Assembly (NCBI GenBank): GCA_013375405.1
Contig: JABXJU010000099.1
Span: 1-15,189 of the forward strand
Length of the DNA: 15,189 nucleotides
From: Candidatus Helarchaeota archaeon
Lineage (GTDB): Archaea > Asgardarchaeota > Lokiarchaeia > Helarchaeales > HEL-GB-A
Direction: 5' to 3'
The translations under genes and the position numbers were made by a program. The number at the start of each line of letters is the position of its first letter. Position 1 is the stretch's first letter. Positions 7,546-13,268 of this stretch are shown piece by piece. A model generated the notes under the pieces. The model saw only the letters and a program-made list of their open reading frames with translations. It searched no databases and had not been told where the DNA came from.

Positions 7546-8007
7546 ATGAAAGTAGCAATTCTCTACGATAGTAAATATGGCAACACCAAGCAGGTGGCGG
7601 AATTTCTCGCGGAAAAAGTTGGTGCAGGGGGACATGAGGGGCATCTCTTCAGAACGGGGGAATCCAAACCCGAGGATTTATTGGCGGTTGAACCTGAAGT
7701 ACTCCTTGTCGGTGGACCAACACATATTGGGCGCCCAGCGAGAGCATTAAGAAAATATCTCAAAAAAATGGGGAAAATAATCGAAATGGGCACATCAGTT
7801 GAGGTTAAACAGCTCGGGGTGTTTAATTGTTATAATAATGATATAGTCTGCGATAAAATAACGAAGAAAATAGTTCAAGTGTTTCCTAATGTCAAAATCT
7901 ATGAGATTTCTCTTCCGCTACGGACTAAAGGTCTTAGGGGACCATTGTCAAACGATTGGGAAGACAAGGCATCTACCTATATTGCAGGCTTCCTCAATTT
8001 TCTTTAA
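7546..8007 (+). CDS. Flavodoxin-like FMN protein
   Basis: This is a 153-residue single-domain flavodoxin. The N-terminal strand and phosphate loop VAILYDSKYGNTKQVAEFLAE match the FMN phosphate-binding signature ([ST]-x-[YT]-G-N-T), and the strand-loop LLVGGPTHIGRPA (about 54-66) supplies the flavin-ring loop. The third region, LGVFNCYNNDIVCDKI (about 89-104), lacks the usual aromatic W/Y-rich flavin loop. The protein is cytoplasmic with no membrane helix. Flavodoxins carry electrons between reductases and oxidoreductases, and short ones can also be quinone-reductase-like; the partner is not evident here. ATG 7546 has AAGG at 7532-7535 upstream. A T-run at 8040-8045 follows. Confidence 0.88.
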   Translation: MKVAILYDSKYGNTKQVAEFLAEKVGAGGHEGHLFRTGESKPEDLLAVEPEVLLVGGPTHIGRPARALRKYLKKMGKIIEMGTSVEVKQLGVFNCYNNDIVCDKITKKIVQVFPNVKIYEISLPLRTKGLRGPLSNDWEDKASTYIAGFLNFL

Positions 8008-8039
8008 AAAATTAATTTTAAAAAAAAGATAACAAATAA

Positions 8040-8045
8040 TTTTTT
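8040..8045 (+). terminator. T-tract after the flavodoxin gene
   Basis: Six T residues lie about 35 bases after the flavodoxin stop in an A/T-only stretch with no clear hairpin. It is a plausible archaeal intrinsic terminator that separates the flavodoxin from the operon beginning at 8106. Confidence 0.35.
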
Positions 8046-8069
8046 AAGTGTGAAGCAAAACGCATCTAA

Positions 8070-8078
8070 TTAATAAAA
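8070..8078 (+). promoter_or_regulatory. TATA-like box giving a nearly leaderless transcript for the 7TM gene
   Basis: TTAATAAAA (8070-8078) would place the transcript start at about 8100, only a few bases before the GTG at 8106. No SD site precedes that GTG, which agrees with leaderless or very short-leader initiation, common for first genes of archaeal operons. Confidence 0.4.
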
Positions 8079-8105
8079 GACGTAAAAGCAATACATATAT
8101 TTGAA

Positions 8106-8813
8106 GTGCCGATTAAGTCAGTTGCCTTTGATTTAGCAATCTATCTATTGATTTTTGGCATAATTTTAATAATTATTGGTACTTTTATAGTTGTTCAATA
8201 TCTGAAAGTCGAGAAAGTTGCCCGTCCTTTTCTTCTCGCGCTATTTCTCTATTTCTTTCTCATGGCTCTCGTTAATTTAATTCAAATGTACATCTATTTT
8301 GTAGATCCAAGCCCATTTGCGTCCCAAGGAATATACCATAATTATTTTGCAGTTATTCTCATCTTTTTTGCTCCACTCGCTTTAATCTATCAAATTGAAA
8401 AAACCTATTTTAAAAATAAGTTATTAGCAAAATATCACTTGGCTACATTAATGATCATTATTATAAATATTGTATTTTTAGTCCAGACTATCCCCTCAGC
8501 CGTCACAGACCCAACTTTCATTGATAATTTCGTGATGAATGATTACACAATTAATATCGTTAACTGGGGCATTATGGTCGTTGCCATCTGTGGTGCCTTT
8601 CTATATCTTGGGCTAAAATCCTCAGGACGTTACAGGCTATGGAGCTTCGTAATCTTTTTCGGCTGGGGTGGTAACCAAATTATCAATGGAGTTGGTCAAC
8701 TCTCACCATATTCTACACTTGTCCAACTTATGACCCCAATTTTTATAATAAAAATTGCTGCTGCAATCGTTACCGCATTTGGTTTTATTAAATTATACTC
8801 GTTACGGTATTAA
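8106..8813 (+). CDS. Seven-helix integral membrane protein of unknown function
   Basis: This 235-residue protein is almost entirely hydrophobic. Seven helices can be placed at about 9-31, 41-65, 79-96, 110-129, 148-169, 176-197 and 205-231. Positive charges cluster in the loops after helices 1, 3 and 5 (KVEKVAR, KTYFKNKLLAK, KSSGRYR), which predicts an outside N-terminus and a cytoplasmic C-terminus, the arrangement of 7TM sensors. I do not recognise the family. Archaeal 7TM modules of this kind often occur in front of signalling domains, but here the protein ends right after helix 7. The start is GTG at 8106; the next Met is at residue 53, too late. It is 30 bases upstream of the dehydrogenase on the same strand and probably leads that operon. 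A sensor or transporter role is inference. Confidence 0.75.
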   Translation: MPIKSVAFDLAIYLLIFGIILIIIGTFIVVQYLKVEKVARPFLLALFLYFFLMALVNLIQMYIYFVDPSPFASQGIYHNYFAVILIFFAPLALIYQIEKTYFKNKLLAKYHLATLMIIIINIVFLVQTIPSAVTDPTFIDNFVMNDYTINIVNWGIMVVAICGAFLYLGLKSSGRYRLWSFVIFFGWGGNQIINGVGQLSPYSTLVQLMTPIFIIKIAAAIVTAFGFIKLYSLRY

Positions 8814-8843
8814 TAATAAGGACGGAATTACTAAAAGAATAAA

Positions 8844-9836
8844 ATGAAAGCCTTACTTTTGAAAGCAGTAAAGGAACTCGAAATTCGCGAGAATTTTCCG
8901 AAACCGCGCCTATCAAGGAATGAAGTCCTAATCAAAGTCAAGTATTGCGGCATATGCGGAAGCGACCTTGAAGCGTATCAGTATGGAAAGGTCTTTATGC
9001 CGTTGATATTGGGGCATGAGTTCTCTGGGGAAATTGCAGAGGTGGGATCAGCAGTAACAGGATGGACAATCGGAGATCGAGTGACTGCGTTTCCAGGGGA
9101 ATTCTGTGGAAAATGTTACTATTGTAAAAATGGACAAGAGAATCTTTGTAAGAGAATCATGGTAGGTCTTGGGATCACTGTAAATGGGGCAATAGCAGAA
9201 TATGTGAAAATCGCATCTAAAGTCCTTTGTAAATTACCAGACTCACTTTCCTTCGAACATAGCGCATTAGCAGAACCTCTTTCAGTTGGATTTCATGGAG
9301 TGAAATTGGCAAAGATTCAACCAGGAGATACGGTTGTGGTTATAGGGGCGGGTTCAATAGGATTAGCGATTATTCAAGCTTTAAAGCAATTTAATATTGA
9401 GGAAATTTACGTGCTTGAACCTTCAGAATTCAATCGTAGCCTCGCCCTGCAAATGGGGGCAAAGAAGGCAGTTCGCCCTGCGCAAATAAATAAAGTTGGG
9501 CCAGACTTTGTATTTGATTGTGCTGGGTTTCCGGAAACCTATAAAACCGATTTAAAAATAGTTCGAAACGGAGGCACAATCATTCTATTAGGGATTCATT
9601 TTGAACCAGTCGCAATTCTTTTTCCGCAGCTAATTATGAAAGAAGTGAATATGAAAGGGAGCTTTGGCTATTCCTTTCAAGAATTTAAGGAGATTCTTGC
9701 CCTTCTCGCACAGGGAAAATTCCAACCGGATCTAATTATAACAAAAAGGATTAAACTCGAGAATGCTATAGAGGAGGGGTTTCACGAATTACTCCGCCCA
9801 GAGAAAAAAGCAGCAAAGATTCTTATTGAAATCTAA
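8844..9836 (+). CDS. Zinc-dependent medium-chain dehydrogenase (sorbitol/threonine dehydrogenase-like)
   Basis: This is a complete 330-residue MDR-family alcohol dehydrogenase. Catalytic zinc ligands are visible: CGICGSD (Cys38), GHEF (His58, Glu59) and AEPLSVGFH (Glu144). The structural-zinc lobe has four cysteines, FCGKCYYCKNGQENLC (88, 91, 94, 102). The Rossmann fold has VIGAGSIGLAIIQ (167-179), and the second strand ends in an acidic residue (VLEPSE, Glu192), which favours NAD over NADP. Members oxidise polyols, sugars or threonine; this sequence looks closest to the polyol/threonine group, but the substrate is not determined. It lies between the 7TM gene (30-base gap) and the ureohydrolase-like gene (36-base gap), with the GH4 glycosidase further down, so a sugar- or polyol-oxidising role is favoured. 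ATG 8844 has only a weak upstream AAGGA. Confidence 0.92.
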   Translation: MKALLLKAVKELEIRENFPKPRLSRNEVLIKVKYCGICGSDLEAYQYGKVFMPLILGHEFSGEIAEVGSAVTGWTIGDRVTAFPGEFCGKCYYCKNGQENLCKRIMVGLGITVNGAIAEYVKIASKVLCKLPDSLSFEHSALAEPLSVGFHGVKLAKIQPGDTVVVIGAGSIGLAIIQALKQFNIEEIYVLEPSEFNRSLALQMGAKKAVRPAQINKVGPDFVFDCAGFPETYKTDLKIVRNGGTIILLGIHFEPVAILFPQLIMKEVNMKGSFGYSFQEFKEILALLAQGKFQPDLIITKRIKLENAIEEGFHELLRPEKKAAKILIEI

Positions 9837-9872
9837 ACAAGTATTAATAACAATACTGAAGGCTATTGATGC

Positions 9873-10976
9873 ATGTCAAAAGTGATAAAGGTATTTGGAG
9901 CAGCGCTTGACCCGACTGATTCGGAGATGAAAATTTTTATAAAGCAAGGTGTTTTGAATGCCAAGGCAGGTGGCATGAAAAGCAAGTCGAAATACGAAGA
10001 TCCGTATGAAGGGTTCGTTGCTGAGTCGAGAGTTCTCCAGCGTCCCAATTTTCAAAAAATTGGCACATTTCCTGTGGAATCTTGGTTAAGACCGAAACCA
10101 GATCTTGGCGATGAAGTGTTTATGACACCCTTAGATTTCAGACTCTTTTTAGATAGCAACGGATGTCAAGAATATTCAGACCAAATGGAAATATTTATCG
10201 AGAAAAAAGTGTTACCAGATATACCTTTAATGATAGGGGCCGATCATTCTCTGACGGGAGGAATATTAAAAGCATTATCAAAAAAGTATGGCGCAGAAAA
10301 TATTACAGTCATTATACTTGATGGGCATTTTGATGCGATTCCAACGAATTTGCGACTAGACCTAGCAAAATATTCCAAGGAGCATATAGATGAAGTTCAA
10401 GTGGTATTTCCTAAAATGGTAGATTCAATTAATGAATATCTTAAAATTCCCTTATCCTATAATTGTGGAACATTTCTTTACAATCTAATTAAACAAGGAA
10501 CGATATTCCCCCAAAATTTAATTGTTTATGGATGTATGGATTATCCTAGCGATGAAATGAAGGAAATTCAAGATCCAAGAGTAAAAGCCTATGTGGATTT
10601 TTATCTTTTCTATGAAAAAAAAGGAGTGAAAATTATCCCGAATTATAAGGATAATTCAAAAATGAAAGAAGAGTTTAAAAAAGCCCTCGAATCAGTAAAA
10701 CGACCTTATCTATATCTTTCGATTGATGTAGATGTCAGTTCTTTGAATGCAATTCTAGCAGCGCGGTTTATGGAGTTCATCGGAATTGATGCTGAATGTC
10801 TGTTAGATGCTGCTGAAATAATAAAACACTTCATCCAGACCACCAAAACTGAGCTAATTGGCTTAGATATCATGGAAGTTGAAGTTCATTTCTTAAATGC
10901 AAAATTAAAAAGTGGTAAATTCGATCAGACTATTAAGATTATGGATCAATTTTTAGAAAGATTACCTCTGTTTTAA
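9873..10976 (+). CDS. Ureohydrolase (arginase/agmatinase) fold protein, divergent
   Basis: The 367-residue product carries the metal-binding skeleton of the arginase/agmatinase/formimidoylglutamase family. GADHSLTGG (His125) matches the family GGDHS, LDGHFDA (Asp150, His152, Asp154) matches DAHxD, and LSIDVDVSS (Asp285, Asp287) matches SxDxD. GLDIMEVE (330-337) holds the usual C-terminal acidic residue. The family enzymes use two Mn2+ to hydrolyse guanidino, amidino or formimino groups. Here the SxDxD motif is not followed by the usual D-P and P-[GA]-[TS]-G; instead it reads SSLNAILAARFMEF. An N-terminal extension (1-75) and a long central insertion (about 160-215) are also atypical. Metal binding is therefore likely but the substrate is not, and annotation as arginase or agmatinase would be over-reach. 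ATG 9873 has GAAGG ten bases upstream. It sits in the dehydrogenase/GH4 operon. Confidence 0.8.
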   Translation: MSKVIKVFGAALDPTDSEMKIFIKQGVLNAKAGGMKSKSKYEDPYEGFVAESRVLQRPNFQKIGTFPVESWLRPKPDLGDEVFMTPLDFRLFLDSNGCQEYSDQMEIFIEKKVLPDIPLMIGADHSLTGGILKALSKKYGAENITVIILDGHFDAIPTNLRLDLAKYSKEHIDEVQVVFPKMVDSINEYLKIPLSYNCGTFLYNLIKQGTIFPQNLIVYGCMDYPSDEMKEIQDPRVKAYVDFYLFYEKKGVKIIPNYKDNSKMKEEFKKALESVKRPYLYLSIDVDVSSLNAILAARFMEFIGIDAECLLDAAEIIKHFIQTTKTELIGLDIMEVEVHFLNAKLKSGKFDQTIKIMDQFLERLPLF

Positions 10977-11044
10977 ACAGAAAATTAAATTGTTTTGAGT
11001 TCAATTAACTGTTTTATCTGATATATTTTCAGGATTTGTGAATA

Positions 11045-12346
11045 ATGGTTGAAAAAAGGATTGTATTAATTGGGGCAGGGTCCATCCAATTCGGTTTGGG
11101 CACCATGGCGGACATTCTGTTAAGTGATGTATTAAAAGGGAGCACGATTGTGCTTCATGATATCAATGCACAAGCATTAGAACCAATAAATAAGATAGGT
11201 AATTCAGCAATTAAAGAGAGAGATTTGGATTTCAAATTAGAATCTACAACCTCACGTGCAGAAGCGTTAGGAGGCGCTGACTTCATTATTTCCGCCATTG
11301 AAGTAGGTGATCGGTTTAAATTATGGGAACAAGATTATGAAATTCCTCGAAAATATGGGAATCGGCAAACTTTTGGAGAAAATGGAGGCCCAGGCGGGCT
11401 ATTTCATTCACTCCGGATTATTCCACCTATTTTGGAAATCTGTCAAGACGTACAACAAATCTGTCCTAAAGCGTATTTTATTAATTTTAGCAATCCGATG
11501 TCGCGTATTTGCCTCGCAATTAAGCGAAAATTTCCACGCCTCAAGGTTGTGGGTCTTTGTCATGAAATATTTTTTTTAGTATTACATTTACCACATATTT
11601 TAAATACGCCATTTGCAAATTTGACAGATATCAAAGCGGGTGGATTGAATCATTTTGGTGTACTTTTAGAAATTAAATATAAGGACACCAGAAAAGATGC
11701 TTACCCGGAGATACGCGCAAAAGCCCTGAAATATTTTGAGGAGAAAGGTCGAGAAATTGATTTGATTAAGTACATCCTAAAACATTTTCATGTTCTACCA
11801 TATACGGTAGATAGTCACTTTTCGGAATATATTCACTGGGGGTGGGAACAAGCGAATGTAAAAGATATTCGTGATTTTTATATAGGATATAAGGGACTGT
11901 GTAAAAGTGAGCCACGGCGTTTCAAACGGTTTTTGAAGGGGAGGCTTTCCCATAAATGGTGGCTTAGGCCATCTGGTGAACGTGTAATTCCAATCATTGA
12001 AGGAATTCTAACAGATTCCGGCCAATACGAGCTTTCGGTGAATCTCCCCAACACAGATGGAATGATTGAAGAAATTCCTCGTGACCTCGTTGTAGAAGGA
12101 CCAGCTATTGTGGATAAAAATGGGTTACATGGAGTAAAATTAAAAAATATCCCAAAAGGAATTGCCGCATTGTGGCGAAACCAAGCCTCCGTCCAGGATC
12201 TCGTTGTTGAAGCAGCTCTTACCAAATCGAGAGAGATTGCGCTTCAAGCCTTACTTGTTGATCCTGTGGTCGAAAGTGCTGCTAGTGCTGAAAAAATGTT
12301 AAATGAAATATTAAATCTTCAGAAAGACTATATCCAACTATCTTAA
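11045..12346 (+). CDS. Glycoside hydrolase family 4 enzyme, alpha-glucosidase-type signature
   Basis: GH4 enzymes hydrolyse glycosides by an NAD+- and Mn2+-dependent redox-elimination mechanism in the cytoplasm. The N-terminal Rossmann loop VLIGAGSIQFG (7-17) binds NAD. The acidic second strand ends LHDIN, NFSNPMSRI (147-155) is the conserved N-P segment, and GLCHEI (170-175) plus GLNHFGVLL (200-208) supply the metal ligands Cys172 and His203. The residues after the ligand Cys classify GH4 members: CHEV alpha-glucosidases, CHSV alpha-galactosidases, CHG alpha-glucuronidases, CNVP and CDMP phospho-glycosidases. CHEI here is nearest the alpha-glucosidase class, which acts on non-phosphorylated substrates. 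The length of 433 is normal. AGGA at 11031-11034 precedes ATG 11045 by ten bases. It is the last gene of the plus-strand cluster, 68 bases after the ureohydrolase-like gene. Confidence 0.92.
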   Translation: MVEKRIVLIGAGSIQFGLGTMADILLSDVLKGSTIVLHDINAQALEPINKIGNSAIKERDLDFKLESTTSRAEALGGADFIISAIEVGDRFKLWEQDYEIPRKYGNRQTFGENGGPGGLFHSLRIIPPILEICQDVQQICPKAYFINFSNPMSRICLAIKRKFPRLKVVGLCHEIFFLVLHLPHILNTPFANLTDIKAGGLNHFGVLLEIKYKDTRKDAYPEIRAKALKYFEEKGREIDLIKYILKHFHVLPYTVDSHFSEYIHWGWEQANVKDIRDFYIGYKGLCKSEPRRFKRFLKGRLSHKWWLRPSGERVIPIIEGILTDSGQYELSVNLPNTDGMIEEIPRDLVVEGPAIVDKNGLHGVKLKNIPKGIAALWRNQASVQDLVVEAALTKSREIALQALLVDPVVESAASAEKMLNEILNLQKDYIQLS

Positions 12347-12381
12347 TTTTTTACTCTGATGTATTAAAAGATAAAAAAAAA
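12347..12381. terminator. Back-to-back T-tract terminators between convergent genes
   Basis: On the plus strand, six T (12347-12352) immediately follow the GH4 stop. On the minus strand, nine A (12373-12381) read as a U9 tract about 35 bases past the stop of the small minus-strand gene. Neither has a hairpin, as is normal for archaeal intrinsic termination. Confidence 0.55.
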
Positions 12382-12414
12382 GAAGAGTATTAGGGGTTAT
12401 CAAAAATTATTCCA

Positions 12415-12705
12415 TTACCTTATTGCGGCCATCCAATCGGCGGTATCCAATAATATTCTTGTGTAAAAATCGTAGCCTGGCACTGCTTTTGCAATTTTAT
12501 AATATCGGTTAGTAATGAATTTGAGTGCGTCCACCACTTTGGCATCCTCTACCGCGTAGATTGTATAATTGACAAAATTTTCTCCAATATCAACCACTTT
12601 CTTGATGTAGCCAGGATATTCACCTCGTGTTTCTAGAGCGACTTTTGCACCTTCTTCAAATTGATCCGCCGGCGCTGTGGCTTCAACCATTACGTAGCAA
12701 GTCAT
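12415..12705 (-). CDS. Small ferredoxin-like/dimeric alpha-beta-barrel protein A
   Basis: This 96-residue protein starts at ATG 12705. A TTG at 12720 in frame would add five residues, but the strong GGAGGTGA SD (complement of 12711-12718) lies between the two and is spaced for the ATG. The predicted order is strand (CYVMVEATAP), helix (about residues 13-27), two strands with a turn (IKKVVDIGENFVNYTIYAVE), helix (VVDALKFITNRYYKIAKAV), strand (YDFYTRILL) and a short C-terminal helix. That is the beta-alpha-beta-beta-alpha-beta layout of dimeric alpha/beta-barrel (ABM, DABB) proteins. No catalytic residue can be named. The next gene upstream on the same strand encodes a protein of the same size and layout, so they are probably distant paralogues. 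Function unknown. Confidence 0.75.
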   Translation of the reverse strand: MTCYVMVEATAPADQFEEGAKVALETRGEYPGYIKKVVDIGENFVNYTIYAVEDAKVVDALKFITNRYYKIAKAVPGYDFYTRILLDTADWMAAIR

Positions 12706-12710
12706 ATTTT

Positions 12711-12718
12711 TCACCTCC
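12711..12718 (-). promoter_or_regulatory. Strong ribosome binding site for small protein A
   Basis: GGAGGTGA on the minus strand (complement of 12711-12718) is close to a full match to the archaeal 16S 3' end. It is five bases from ATG 12705 and fixes the start there rather than at the upstream TTG. Confidence 0.7.
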
Positions 12719-12733
12719 AATCTAATTAGAGTT

Positions 12734-12761
12734 AACCTCTTTTCTAAGAGGTTTTTAAAAC
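12734..12761 (-). promoter_or_regulatory. Perfect inverted repeat next to a TATA-like box, upstream of small protein A
   Basis: AACCTCTT (12734-12741) and AAGAGGTT (12746-12753) form a perfect 8-base inverted repeat with a four-base centre. On the minus strand, TTTTAAAAAC (complement of 12752-12761) is a TATA-like sequence partly overlapping the repeat, with a transcript start expected near 12728. The repeat therefore lies between TATA box and start, a classic repressor-operator position. On the plus strand the same hairpin is followed by T5, so an alternative is a bidirectional terminator remnant. Confidence 0.45.
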
Positions 12762-12797
12762 TTCATATGGGAATTACCATTTACCTGGTGAATTAAC

Positions 12798-13106
12798 TTA
12801 TCCCATCCCTACTAACTTTAACACCTCAACTACCGTACCATAAATTTTCCTATGCCATCTAAATCCTTCAATGTCCCGGAATTCAATTAAGAATTTTTCT
12901 AGATATTCCCATGCAGCTCCTAAGTTCTTAGGTTTAACCTCATCAACAATGATAGATTCGATACCGTCTTTATCTGCCGCAGAACCTGGTGGTGTTCGTT
13001 TTATTATGTCCGGGATAGGATATTTTTGCATGCCATCAAGATATCGCTTTGCTACTTTATCTGCTAGATGGTTTGGGTACCAACAATAAGTTATAATATA
13101 TGGCAA
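12798..13106 (-). CDS. Small ferredoxin-like/dimeric alpha-beta-barrel protein B
   Basis: This 102-residue protein starts at TTG 13106. GAGGTGA (complement of 13113-13119) lies six bases upstream of it and supports the non-ATG start. The layout is a strand (YIITYCWYP), a helix (HLADKVAKRYLDGMQKY), a loop with PDIIKR, a strand-turn-strand region (DKDGIESIIVDEV), a helix (NLGAAWEYLEKFLIEFRD), a strand (GFRWHRKIYG) and a terminal TVVEVLKLVG segment. This is the same order as the downstream 96-residue protein. Both look like small dimeric alpha/beta-barrel proteins, a fold used by monooxygenases, isomerases and ligand sensors. No active site is visible. The gap to the next gene is 92 bases and contains a promoter-like element, so they may be separately regulated. 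Confidence 0.75.
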   Translation of the reverse strand: MPYIITYCWYPNHLADKVAKRYLDGMQKYPIPDIIKRTPPGSAADKDGIESIIVDEVKPKNLGAAWEYLEKFLIEFRDIEGFRWHRKIYGTVVEVLKLVGMG

Positions 13107-13178
13107 CTCATCTCACCTCTCTTAGGGCTCCTTCAAAGTCTTTTTGTTCAGAACCCTCAAAGAACCTTCCCCCTCAAA

Positions 13179-13215
13179 CTTTTAAGCTTTTAGGTGGCAG
13201 TTGTTCAAATAAAAT
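13179..13215 (-). promoter_or_regulatory. Candidate promoters for small protein B
   Basis: The 162-base gap before this gene holds two weak minus-strand TATA-like boxes: ATTTTATTT (complement of 13207-13215) and CTTAAAAG (complement of 13179-13186). The nearer one predicts a start near 13155 and a leader of about 50 bases ending in the strong SD. Neither is a convincing match. I see nothing else in this gap apart from the T-tract of the upstream gene. Confidence 0.25.
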
Positions 13216-13259
13216 CTTACTAAATTTATCAAAATACGGTTATACCCGACTATTTATGT

Positions 13260-13266
13260 AAAAAAA
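13260..13266 (-). terminator. T-tract after the aminotransferase gene
   Basis: Seven A on the plus strand (13260-13266) read as U7 on the minus strand only two bases after the aminotransferase stop codon. This is consistent with an intrinsic archaeal terminator that makes the aminotransferase transcript separate from the small-protein genes. Confidence 0.45.
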
Positions 13267-13268
13267 GT

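Noticed and set aside
8106..8813. Possible microbial rhodopsin (seven helices and a Lys at residue 216 within helix 7)
   Set aside because: The lysine lacks the preceding Asp of the rhodopsin D-x-x-x-K pattern, helix 3 has no counter-ion or R-Y-x-D-W-like motif, and the rest shows no rhodopsin signature.
9873..10976. Annotation as arginase or agmatinase
   Set aside because: Only the metal-ligand skeleton is conserved; the D-P-x-x-x-P-G-T-G motif is absent and the context is carbohydrate metabolism.
11878..12225. Minus-strand open frame of about 115 codons
   Set aside because: It is antisense to the conserved C-terminal part of the GH4 enzyme, with no ribosome binding site or recognisable product.
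13107..13268. Possible small RNA in the 162-base gap before small protein B
   Set aside because: Only short CTCAAA-type near-repeats and AT-rich sequence are present; no stable extended stem could be found by eye.
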